This document shows positions 7,613-14,417 of a stretch of DNA of 21,198 nt, piece by piece. Origin of the DNA: a virus; the IMG/VR virus record IMGVR_UViG_3300035703_002886, positions 1 to 21,198 of that record; one strand, written 5' to 3'. Made by a program: the position numbers and the translations under genes. The notes beneath the pieces are model-generated. The model saw only the letters and a program-made list of their open reading frames with translations, ran no database searches and was not told where the DNA came from. The stretch's first letter is position 1, and each line of letters opens with the position of its first letter.

Positions 7613-8182
7613 ATGAATAAATTAAAACTTATAGAAAATGTTGAATCTTATGATATTGCAAATTTATTATTAGATAATAAATTTATTTGCATATTTAATG
7701 GAAGATCCGAAGCTTCTCCAAGAGCATTGGGCAATAGGTCTTTAATATTTAATCCTACAATTTCATCAAATAAAGATGTAGTTAACGAAATAAAAGGAAG
7801 AGAAAAGTTTAGACCATTAGCTTGCTCTATTCTTTTAGATCACACTAAAAATTGGTTTTATATGAATGATATAGAAGAATCTCCTTTTATGACTTACTCG
7901 TTTAATGTTAAATCTGAAAAAGAACATCTCATTTCATCTGTCATACATGTTGATGGTACTTGCAGATTGCAGACAGTATCAAAAAAAAACAATTTTAACT
8001 ATTATTCAATAATAGAGAATTTTTACAATTTATGTAATGTTCCACTAATTGGAAATACTTCATTTAATTTAGCAGGTGATCCAATAGTAGAAACCATTGA
8101 AGATGCGATAAAAACAATACATCTTTCAAAATTAAATTATTTGTATTTTCCTGAGTGTAAATTTCTTATAAAAAAAACATAA
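7613..8182 (+). CDS. Carbamoyltransferase C-terminal (YrdC-like, carbamoyl-adenylate-forming) domain as a separate gene
   Basis: 189 residues beginning only about 12 residues before the domain. It contains all the C-domain landmarks: FNGRSEASPRALGNRS (28-43), REKFRPLACSIL (63-74), IHVDGTCRLQT (111-121) and IGNTSFNLAGDP (146-157). The matching part of the full-length enzyme at 5382-6944 starts at about its residue 340. No N-terminal Kae1-like domain is present upstream; instead that domain is the next gene, two bases downstream. The two products should together make one enzyme. The protein is clearly diverged from the C domain of the upstream full-length enzyme, so it is not a recent duplicate fragment, and the intact frame argues against decay. 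Confidence 0.88.
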   Translation: MNKLKLIENVESYDIANLLLDNKFICIFNGRSEASPRALGNRSLIFNPTISSNKDVVNEIKGREKFRPLACSILLDHTKNWFYMNDIEESPFMTYSFNVKSEKEHLISSVIHVDGTCRLQTVSKKNNFNYYSIIENFYNLCNVPLIGNTSFNLAGDPIVETIEDAIKTIHLSKLNYLYFPECKFLIKKT

Positions 8183-8184
8183 TT

Positions 8185-9324
8185 ATGATTATAGTATCTA
8201 TTGCCATACAAAATCACAATGCATCAATATGCATTCTAGAAGATGAAAAAATTTTACTTTTATTGCAAGAAGAAAGAGTAAGTAGAATAAAAAATGATTC
8301 TTCACTTCCACTTAAAATGCTTAATTGCATACAAAATTACGCAAAAGTAATCGATTACTTATGTCTTACAAATATAAGAGAAGAAGAAAAAATATATATA
8401 TGTGATTTTTTGAATATTAATAAGATAAAAGTACTCGATATTATTTTTGAAGGATCTGATAATCATCATTTATATCATGCATCTTCTGCTTTTTATGGTT
8501 CTGGATTTGAAGAATCTGCATGTCTTGTTATAGATGGTTGGGGAGGTGCATTTAATGACTCTAAAAATAATTTATCTTTTCTAGAGACAACATCAATATA
8601 TTGTGCAAATTATCCAAATAATTTTACCACAATATATAAAAATTTGTGGTATTTGCCACATATTAACACTCCAGATCAATATATTATGTCTGACTTTGAG
8701 TCTCAATTTGATTATGATGTTAATTTAAATCATCATTTAGACCTAGGAGTCATGTATCGCACAGTAACTGATCATATTGGATATTCTGTGATAGGAGGTC
8801 AAGGAAAAACTATGGGATTATCTGCATATGGCAAATCAAATAAAAATATTCCAAATATTTTATGTGAAAATAGTATTTTATCTAATATGAATTTATTTCT
8901 TTCAAATAGATCTTTAAACATAAATTTATTTCCATATTTAAAAAATATGGATTTTCAAAAAAAAGCAGATTTGGCATATTCAATTCAACAAGCATTAGAA
9001 AAAATATTTTTAGAAAGAATTGATTATACAATAAAAAAAACAAATTGCAAAAATATTGTTTTTTCTGGTGGATGTGCATTGAATGTAGTTGGTAATTCGG
9101 AAATTAAAAAAAACTTTTCCAAAATAAACTTTTATGTAGATCCAATATCTAATGATGCATGTCAGTCTTTTGGTGCTGCAAAATTTTATTATCACCAGAT
9201 TACAAATAGCAATAAAATTTCCAAATTAGAAAATTTATATCTTGGTGATGATTATAATATTGCAAAAAACAAAAATAAAATTAAATGTGCAGTGGATAAA
9301 TACAATCTAATAAACTATAATTGA
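8185..9324 (+). CDS. Carbamoyltransferase N-terminal (Kae1-like) domain as a separate gene
   Basis: 379 residues from ATG 8185. Motifs: IQNHNAS (9-14), LQEERVSR (28-34), DNHHLYHASSAFYGSGF (from residue 92; H94 and H98 metal ligands), LVIDGWGG (D117), GQGKTMGLSAYG, FSGGCALNVVGN and DPISNDACQSFGAA (D324). It ends with the LENLYLGDDYN linker plus about 22 residues, exactly where full-length relatives run into the C-terminal domain. The catalytic carbamoyl-transfer domain is therefore complete, but it depends on a C-terminal partner, supplied by the preceding gene (7613-8182) or possibly by the intact enzyme at 5382. It is one of the most A/T-rich genes here, with many poly-A runs. Confidence 0.88.
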   Translation: MIIVSIAIQNHNASICILEDEKILLLLQEERVSRIKNDSSLPLKMLNCIQNYAKVIDYLCLTNIREEEKIYICDFLNINKIKVLDIIFEGSDNHHLYHASSAFYGSGFEESACLVIDGWGGAFNDSKNNLSFLETTSIYCANYPNNFTTIYKNLWYLPHINTPDQYIMSDFESQFDYDVNLNHHLDLGVMYRTVTDHIGYSVIGGQGKTMGLSAYGKSNKNIPNILCENSILSNMNLFLSNRSLNINLFPYLKNMDFQKKADLAYSIQQALEKIFLERIDYTIKKTNCKNIVFSGGCALNVVGNSEIKKNFSKINFYVDPISNDACQSFGAAKFYYHQITNSNKISKLENLYLGDDYNIAKNKNKIKCAVDKYNLINYN

Positions 9325-9326
9325 TA

Positions 9327-9932
9327 ATGACAATTAATCATAAAAAGAAACTTATATTCATTCATATACCAAAAAATGCAGGAACTTCTATTATTAAGAC
9401 AATGGGAATTGAAAATCTTTATATGGATAAAACCATAGAGGAATATAAAGAACATTATAAAGATTATTGGAAATCTTATACAAAATTTACTGTAGTTCGT
9501 GATCCAGTGGATAGATTTATTTCTGCATATAAATTTGCAAGAATGAAAGAAAGTGGTTGGTTTTCTGCAACTGGAGAAGAAGGTTTAGAAAAACATCATC
9601 ATTATGAAATGTGCAATTCGATGGATATTAATGAATATGTTTCTTACCTTTATAAAAATTTAAAAGAATTTAACAGATGGATAATGCCTCAAACATTTAT
9701 TATTGAAAATAAAAATGGAGAAATAGAAATAGATTATTTTGTAAGATATGAGAATCTTTTAAATGACTTACAAAAAATTGGTATTGATAAAATTGAAAAA
9801 TTAAATTCATCAAAAGTTAATGACGATCAAGTAATTCAACTTACAAAAAAATCTAAACATATGTTATATGAAATTTATGATATTGACTATCAAAACTTTT
9901 TTTATGTAAAAAATATATTCTATTATAATTAA
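9327..9932 (+). CDS. Sulfotransferase family 2 (PF03567-like), paralogue A
   Basis: 201 residues from ATG 9327, which is preferred over the TTG at 9321 because the paralogue at 12770 begins with the same MTINH. Residues 11-21 (FIHIPKNAGTS) form the 5'-phosphosulfate-binding loop and FTVVRDPVDRFISAYKF (54-70) the 3'-phosphate site with R58 and S67. The family sulfates carbohydrates using PAPS. It starts two bases after the split carbamoyltransferase stop. Its stop codon is followed in the same frame by the tail of a lost oxygenase gene. It shares N-terminus, core and the QLTKKSKHMLYEIYDIDYQ C-terminal motif with the gene at 12770, so the two are duplicates or related imports. Confidence 0.85.
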   Translation: MTINHKKKLIFIHIPKNAGTSIIKTMGIENLYMDKTIEEYKEHYKDYWKSYTKFTVVRDPVDRFISAYKFARMKESGWFSATGEEGLEKHHHYEMCNSMDINEYVSYLYKNLKEFNRWIMPQTFIIENKNGEIEIDYFVRYENLLNDLQKIGIDKIEKLNSSKVNDDQVIQLTKKSKHMLYEIYDIDYQNFFYVKNIFYYN

Positions 9933-10028
9933 ACTGAGATAACTGGCAATATTCCAAGAATTTTGTGTGTCTATGTGTTTTGTATAATGAATAATATTTT
10001 TAATATTCTAAACTTTAACTATAAGTAA
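9933..10028 (+). pseudogene. Remnant: last 31 codons of a 2OG-Fe(II) oxygenase related to 7002-7610
   Basis: Reading on in the same frame directly after the sulfotransferase stop (TAA at 9930-9932), the sequence encodes TEITGNIPRILCVYVFC-IMNNIFNILNFNYK-stop. It aligns with the end of the oxygenase at 7002 (SECVGNTPRVLWIFGFC...MNNIFNIKSFTYS-stop), with a short gap of about four residues. A 21-base stretch is identical (7569-7589 and 9987-10007). There is no start codon with a plausible ribosome site, so it is a gene tail left by replacement or deletion. Confidence 0.8.
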
Positions 10029-10054
10029 AACTTGAAATCATCTGAAAAAAAATC

Positions 10055-10079
10055 AAAATAAAATAAAATAAAATAAATA
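10055..10079 (+). promoter_or_regulatory. AAAAT tandem repeat running into a late-promoter-like ATAAATA box
   Basis: Four perfect AAAAT units (10055-10074) merge into ATAAATA (10073-10079), 33 bases before the ATG at 10113. A/T-rich upstream DNA plus a T4-type late -10 box could form a promoter for the small gene and the downstream oxygenase/glycosyltransferase genes. Supported only by sequence resemblance and position. Confidence 0.4.
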
Positions 10080-10112
10080 CTTAAACAAAAAAAAAAATAT
10101 TTGAGGTGAATT

Positions 10113-10379
10113 ATGACTGAAAAACCTTTAAGAAGATTTGAACTTTGTGTAGAAAAAATTGAAACACTTGACGATGTAAAAAAGATTTTGGAGGCAATGC
10201 GTATAAGAATTGATACTGACAATCCTTATTATCAAGAAGTGGAGCATTACTTTTCAACTGAAGTGGTTCCAAAAGGTTATATTAAAGTATTAGAAAAAGT
10301 TGGATATGAACAAATCAATAAAATGACTTTAGGAGAAATTGAAAAAATAGGTCTTGAACTTTTAAATGAAATAGAATAG
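10113..10379 (+). CDS. Small acidic/helical protein of unknown function
   Basis: 88 residues from ATG 10113, with a clear Shine-Dalgarno (GAGG at 10103-10106), one of the better ribosome sites in the window. The protein begins MTEKPLRRFELCVEKIETLDDVKKILEAM and looks mostly alpha-helical with many charged residues; no signal peptide, membrane segment or recognised motif is visible. It lies between the oxygenase remnant and an intact oxygenase gene, behind its own putative promoter. I do not recognise the family. The good ribosome site and balanced composition argue that it is real. Confidence 0.65.
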   Translation: MTEKPLRRFELCVEKIETLDDVKKILEAMRIRIDTDNPYYQEVEHYFSTEVVPKGYIKVLEKVGYEQINKMTLGEIEKIGLELLNEIE

Positions 10380-10413
10380 TATGAATCTAAGAAATTTGTT
10401 GTAGGTAGTTTTT

Positions 10414-10977
10414 ATGATAAGAACTTATAATAATGTTTTAGATGAACATTTGATTAAAAATATTATGGATTACTTTAGATCTATACTGAGAGAAGGTGTG
10501 TGGGGATCAAATATTGGATGGGATCAAAATTTGGGTTTAATATCTTCTAATACACTTACACATATCATATCAAATAAGTTTTTAGAAAAAAAAATTAAAA
10601 GTAGTATAGAAAAAGCACTTAATGTTAATTTTGAAAAGGAAAAATTAACATTTGTTCCTTCAATTTATGTCTGGTGTGGTGGTTCTTACATAACATGGCA
10701 CCAAGATAATTTTTACAATTATAATGGTACGATATATTTAAATGAAGAATGGGATAGTAATAATGGCGGAATATTCTTATATAAAGACAATCAAACAAAA
10801 GAAATCATAGGTATTGAACCATGCTATAATTCTATGGTTGTAAACTCTGCAATAGAAACAGATCCTCACAATTCACATTGCGTAACTTGTATTGTTCCAG
10901 GAACAATAAAAAAAAGAGTTACAATTCAGTGGAGAGCTAATAATACAGATAAAAAAAATAATATTAAATATCAATGA
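10414..10977 (+). CDS. 2OG-Fe(II) oxygenase (prolyl-4-hydroxylase-like)
   Basis: 187 residues from ATG 10414, with a weak TAGG ribosome site eight bases upstream. YITWHQDNFYNYNGTIYLN gives the HxD ligands (H96, D98) and the following core strand. WDSNNGGIFLY matches the family's glycine-rich turn, DPHNSHCVTCI supplies the distal His (H155 or H152), and KKRVTIQWR the 2-oxoglutarate Arg (R168). This arrangement is the phage P4H-like form. Substrate unknown; it overlaps the following glycosyltransferase as ATGA, suggesting coupled synthesis of a hydroxylase and a glycosyltransferase. Confidence 0.8.
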   Translation: MIRTYNNVLDEHLIKNIMDYFRSILREGVWGSNIGWDQNLGLISSNTLTHIISNKFLEKKIKSSIEKALNVNFEKEKLTFVPSIYVWCGGSYITWHQDNFYNYNGTIYLNEEWDSNNGGIFLYKDNQTKEIIGIEPCYNSMVVNSAIETDPHNSHCVTCIVPGTIKKRVTIQWRANNTDKKNNIKYQ

Positions 10978-11771
10978 AAAAACCAATTGAAGTCTTTTTG
11001 AGACACTGTTATTACTCTAAATTACAAGAACTTCCAGACAGAACAAGACCTTCTTGGTTTAATAAAATTAAAGTATTCGAAAATTTTAAAAATACTTTAA
11101 ATCCAGATCTCGTAAACTATACAATAATCTATGATGAGTTTTGTGGTGGTATAGATAAGACTTTTTTATCACGAGAAAAAGATATAGAGATTATTAACTG
11201 TGGAAGTGAGACCGATAGCTTTCTTCAAACACTTGATATTATTCAATCACGAAATTTTACTGATGATACGATTGTTTATTTTTTAGAAGATGATTATTTA
11301 CATCGTCCAGGATGGTGTGAGATAATGCTAGAAGGTTTTTCAATTAATCCTGCATATGTCACTTTATATGACTTTGATTTTTTTATTGCAAAAGGATACT
11401 TATGTGAAATTTTTACAACATCAAGTTCTCATTGGAGAGCCGTTCCTGCAACAACCAATACTTTTGCTTGTAGATATGAAACGCTACTAGAAGATTTAGA
11501 AATACATAAAAAGTACTCAGATAAAAATATATGGATTCCTGAATTAATGAGTGAAAATCTTGTAGAAGATTCTGGTTATTATTTTTCAAAAGATTATGAT
11601 AAGTTTTGGGAGCTTCAAAAACAAAATAAGTATTTGATTTCACCAATACCCGGTTGGAGCACTCATTGTGATGCAAATCATATAAGTCCCGTGATAGATT
11701 GGGAGAAAATTATGAATGACACTTATTTTCAAAAAGAAAAAAAACAAACTTCGAGTTTTAATTATAAATGA
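10974..11771 (+). CDS. Glycosyltransferase-like protein (EDD-type, GT-A-like)
   Basis: 265 residues from ATG 10974, overlapping the oxygenase stop by four bases. The landmark is VYFLEDDYLHRPGW (101-114), an acidic EDD motif in the place of the DxD of GT-A enzymes, preceded by an SFLQTLDII helix. The C-terminal PGWSTHCDANHISPVIDWE motif is shared by phage and bacterial homologues annotated as glycosyltransferases. Donor and acceptor are unknown. The assignment rests on the acidic motif and context; overall similarity to characterised enzymes cannot be judged by eye. Its stop overlaps the next glycosyltransferase gene as ATGA. Confidence 0.65.
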   Translation: MKKPIEVFLRHCYYSKLQELPDRTRPSWFNKIKVFENFKNTLNPDLVNYTIIYDEFCGGIDKTFLSREKDIEIINCGSETDSFLQTLDIIQSRNFTDDTIVYFLEDDYLHRPGWCEIMLEGFSINPAYVTLYDFDFFIAKGYLCEIFTTSSSHWRAVPATTNTFACRYETLLEDLEIHKKYSDKNIWIPELMSENLVEDSGYYFSKDYDKFWELQKQNKYLISPIPGWSTHCDANHISPVIDWEKIMNDTYFQKEKKQTSSFNYK

Positions 11772-12736
11772 CTACAATTATTTCATTAGATGGTGGAATT
11801 GGAAGAGTTATCGCTGCAATTCCTGCACTACTCAAATATCATAAGAATCATTCAGACGAAGAGTGGTATATCATGATTCTTGGATGGGACTTCGTGACTT
11901 GGGGATTTCCAGAATTGCAAGAAAGAACTTTTAATCCTGATGCTCGTGGATCTTTTGATTTATATTGGAAAGCAGATCGAGTAATTGCACCAGAACCTTA
12001 TCGTCTTCCTGCATACTATCGCAATGAGATTTCATTGAGAGAAGCATTTGATGTTTGTATTAATGGTTCTACAGACCACAGTGACTTACCACCAATGCAA
12101 TTGAATATTTCGGCAGCAGAAAAAAGAAAAGCATATGAAATCATAGAGCAATCAAAATCAATTCATAAGAAATCAAAAACTATTGTTATTCAACCTTATG
12201 GTTCCACAGCAACTCCGCATTCTTCTGGAATATTTGATGATAGTTTGAGATCAATTCCAAAACTGATGTTAGATTATTTCATCAATAATCTTTCAAAAAA
12301 TTATAATATAATTTTTATGGGAGCAAAGGAATTTCATGATATAAGAACTTACAAACCAGATCCTGATCCAAACTTAAGAGAATGGGCTGCGATTATTGGT
12401 TCCTCTGATTATTTTATTGGTTGTGATTCCTGCGGTCAGCATATGTGCAGAGCACTCAATAAACCTGCGTCTGTAGTTATTGCAGGCACTCATCGTGTGA
12501 ATGTAACCTATGATGGTTTTCATATTATTGAAAGAGATGTTGAGTTTTATCCTGACTCAATGAGAATATCAGGTTTTCAATCACATATGTCCTCTAGATT
12601 AAATGAACCAAGGATTGAATTTACTCAAGAAGAGATCGAAAGTTCATATAAAGAAATTATTGAAAAAATAGAAGGTAATAATAGGAGAGTAGAATTATCA
12701 AAACCAGTAGTCGTTAAAGGAGTGTCTTATGTTTAA
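11768..12736 (+). CDS. Glycosyltransferase family 9 / heptosyltransferase-like (GT-B fold)
   Basis: 322 residues from ATG 11768, overlapping the preceding stop. The N-terminal ISLDGGIGRVIAAIPALLKYHK resembles the GxG-D-ALP start of ADP-heptose:LPS heptosyltransferases. TIVIQPYGSTATP (138-150) is the mid-protein phosphate/base-contacting loop. IIGSSDYFIGCDSCGQHMCRALNKPASVVI (from residue 209) matches the GT9 'signature' where D and SG contact the nucleotide sugar. It likely transfers a heptose or related sugar. The gene contains, near its end, a strong Shine-Dalgarno (12716-12722) for a short overlapping ORF at 12729. Confidence 0.75.
   Translation: MTTIISLDGGIGRVIAAIPALLKYHKNHSDEEWYIMILGWDFVTWGFPELQERTFNPDARGSFDLYWKADRVIAPEPYRLPAYYRNEISLREAFDVCINGSTDHSDLPPMQLNISAAEKRKAYEIIEQSKSIHKKSKTIVIQPYGSTATPHSSGIFDDSLRSIPKLMLDYFINNLSKNYNIIFMGAKEFHDIRTYKPDPDPNLREWAAIIGSSDYFIGCDSCGQHMCRALNKPASVVIAGTHRVNVTYDGFHIIERDVEFYPDSMRISGFQSHMSSRLNEPRIEFTQEEIESSYKEIIEKIEGNNRRVELSKPVVVKGVSYV
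12716..12722 (+). promoter_or_regulatory. Strong Shine-Dalgarno (AAAGGAG) serving the truncated start at 12729
   Basis: AAAGGAG lies six bases ahead of the ATG at 12729, the best-placed ribosome site in the window. Most cassette genes have no recognisable site, so its presence here before only 13 codons suggests it once served a full gene. It may now feed the sulfotransferase at 12770 by coupling. Confidence 0.7.
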
Positions 12737-12770
12737 ATGGAAATCATTAAATGAGTTATATAATCAATAA
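12729..12770 (+). pseudogene. 13-codon truncated gene start (or leader peptide), MFKWKSLNELYNQ
   Basis: ATG 12729 has an excellent ribosome site and overlaps the end of the GT9 gene, a normal phage gene junction. Translation gives MFKWKSLNELYNQ and then stops at TAA, whose last base is the first base of the sulfotransferase ATG (TAATG). The peptide looks like the beginning of a larger protein cut off where the sulfotransferase begins. The stop-start overlap would let ribosomes re-initiate, so it may now work as a leader. The identity of the lost gene is not determinable here; the start faintly resembles some SAM-dependent methyltransferases, which I could not check. Confidence 0.55.
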
Positions 12771-13402
12771 TGACAATAAATCACGAAAAAAAATTAATAT
12801 TCATACATATACCAAAAACTGCAGGAACATCAGTACATGCATCTTTAGGTGTAAAAGAGACTTTACTTAACAATAAATTTGTAGGACATAAAAGTATATG
12901 CGATTATAAGAAACAATATAAAAATTATTGGAACATTTATTTGAAATTTACTGTAGTTAGAGATCCAATAGATAGATTTATTTCTGCATATAAGTTTATG
13001 AAAATGGAAGAAAATTTTTGGCATTCGCCAAACAATCCAAATAAGTATCCAATTCATGAACATTATAAAATATGCAATTCTTTAGATATTAATCAATACA
13101 TTTCATACTTATCTAAAACGACAAAAAATCATTCTATGCTTACTGTACCTCAAATATTTTTTATTATGGATAAATATGAAAAAATCGAAATTGATTATAT
13201 TGCAAAATATGAAAATTTAAATAATGACTTAAAAAAAATTGGAATTGACTTGGTTGATAGATTAAATATATCTACTATAAAAGATAAAAGTTCTATACAA
13301 TTAACAAAAAAATCAAAAAAAATGTTATATGACATTTATGATATGGATTATCAGTACTTTTCTTATATCAAGGATGTTAAAAATATATTTTCTTACGATT
13401 AA
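12770..13402 (+). CDS. Sulfotransferase family 2 (PF03567-like), paralogue B
   Basis: 210 residues from ATG 12770. FIHIPKTAGTS (11-21) is the 5'-phosphosulfate loop and FTVVRDPIDRFISAYKF (60-76, R64 and S73 region) the 3'-phosphate site. The C-terminus carries QLTKKSKKMLYDIYDMDYQ, nearly the same as in the gene at 9327, and both begin MTINH, so the two are paralogues that differ mainly in the central acceptor-facing part (FWHSPNNPNKYP here versus WFSATGEEGLEKHH there). The difference suggests distinct acceptor specificity. It begins in a TAATG overlap with a 13-codon truncated ORF. The 56 bases after it hold no recognised gene. Confidence 0.85.
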   Translation: MTINHEKKLIFIHIPKTAGTSVHASLGVKETLLNNKFVGHKSICDYKKQYKNYWNIYLKFTVVRDPIDRFISAYKFMKMEENFWHSPNNPNKYPIHEHYKICNSLDINQYISYLSKTTKNHSMLTVPQIFFIMDKYEKIEIDYIAKYENLNNDLKKIGIDLVDRLNISTIKDKSSIQLTKKSKKMLYDIYDMDYQYFSYIKDVKNIFSYD

Positions 13403-13458
13403 AAAAATCAAATGTAAAAAAGTAGAATCATCAAAACTGAAAAATCCAAAGGTATCTT

Positions 13459-13821
13459 ATGCGAATGATAGTTACAATTCCAATTTCTGTAGGAGAACTC
13501 TTAGATAAGATTTCAATACTTTCTATTAAATCTCAACACACAAAAAATGAATATGTGATAAAAGAGCTTCAAGATCTTATTGAAATTGCAAAAGAACATC
13601 AGGTTTATGATGCTCACTATGTTTCACAATTACTTACAATTAATCGTAAACTTTGGAAAATTGAAGATGACTTAAGAGTTTTTGAAAAATCAAAAATATT
13701 TAATCAAGAATTTATAGAACTTGCACGAAGTGTATATATTACTAATGATAAAAGGGCACTCATCAAAAAAGAAATTAATGAGAAGTATAAATCTTATTAT
13801 AATGAGGTGAAAATTTACTAA
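13459..13821 (+). CDS. DUF6165 family protein
   Basis: 120 residues from ATG 13459 (AAAGG at 13447-13451 is a reasonable ribosome site; an in-frame ATG at 13465 is an alternative). The signature ISVGELLDKISILSIK at the N-terminus, then LLTINRKLWKIEDDLRVFEK and FIELARSVYITNDKRALIKKEIN, matches DUF6165, a helical family of unknown function found near lipopolysaccharide and glycan genes in bacteria and cyanobacteria. No membrane segment or catalytic motif is visible. Its position at the end of the glycosyltransferase/sulfotransferase run fits a glycan-related accessory role. The stop codon overlaps a CTAAATA promoter box for the next gene. Confidence 0.75.
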   Translation: MRMIVTIPISVGELLDKISILSIKSQHTKNEYVIKELQDLIEIAKEHQVYDAHYVSQLLTINRKLWKIEDDLRVFEKSKIFNQEFIELARSVYITNDKRALIKKEINEKYKSYYNEVKIY

Positions 13822-13824
13822 ATA
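13818..13824 (+). promoter_or_regulatory. Putative late promoter box (CTAAATA)
   Basis: CTAAATA overlaps the stop codon of the DUF6165 gene and ends 25 bases before the ATG at 13850. The same box occurs at almost the same distance (27 bases) before the remnant ORF at 16148, whose N-terminus is homologous, supporting a conserved promoter-plus-start module. Confidence 0.6.
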
Positions 13825-13849
13825 TTTGCAAAGGGTCTACAAAATTTAC

Positions 13850-14413
13850 ATGTCCTACACAGATATTTTTGCAACCGAGTCAAGGGGATTATATAGTCCT
13901 CCAAATGGAAATCATCCACAGTTGCTTCCTGATTTGTGGAGAGAAAGTTTTCCTGATGGCCCTATAAGAACTGATTTACCAGATCTCTCTAATGAGGAAC
14001 TGAATGCTCTTGGTTGGAAAGGACCAATTACAATGCCTCCTCTTGAAGGAACGAGTTATTTTACCCATTATTATGAATGGAATAAAGAAACACGAGAGTA
14101 TGATGCATTTGAATTTGATGAGTTTGAGAAGAGACTTAAAGTTCAATATCAAACTTTTTGGGATTTGCTACTAGATACTAATGCTTATACGAAAATTAAA
14201 TTAATTGCTTCACAATCACTAGCAGCAAATACTCTTGCTACTGAGTTCATTGCTCTCATTAATGATGCAAAAAGAGGTGAAGCAAATATAAAAAAAATTC
14301 AACAAGTTCTTTCAGAAATTATACTAAATATACCTTTTACTGAAGAAGAGTTCGTAGAAATACAAGAAATATTCACCAAAAGTGGAATGTTTGCAATTTA
14401 CACATTAACATAA
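13850..14413 (+). CDS. Virion-associated-looking protein of unknown function
   Basis: 187 residues from ATG 13850; this is preferred over the upstream TTG at 13826 because MSYTDIFATESRGLYSPPNGN aligns with the start of the ORF at 16148. The first half is rich in Pro, Trp and acidic residues (LPDLWRESFPDGP, LPDLSNEELNALGWKGP, HYYEWNKETREY); the second half is helical with KLIASQSLAANTLATEF and a TEEEFVEIQEIF segment. A late promoter box precedes it and three oxygenases follow at once. I recognise it only as similar in style to uncharacterised cyanophage structural-region proteins; a fibre-associated or baseplate role is inference. It could be a substrate of the oxygenases that follow. Confidence 0.6.
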   Translation: MSYTDIFATESRGLYSPPNGNHPQLLPDLWRESFPDGPIRTDLPDLSNEELNALGWKGPITMPPLEGTSYFTHYYEWNKETREYDAFEFDEFEKRLKVQYQTFWDLLLDTNAYTKIKLIASQSLAANTLATEFIALINDAKRGEANIKKIQQVLSEIILNIPFTEEEFVEIQEIFTKSGMFAIYTLT

Positions 14414-14417
14414 TATC

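Noticed and set aside
8183-8184. Frameshift or sequencing error explaining the two carbamoyltransferase ORFs
   Set aside because: A frameshift would leave the N-terminal domain before the C-terminal domain. Here the order is reversed, and each ORF starts and stops at a sensible domain edge.
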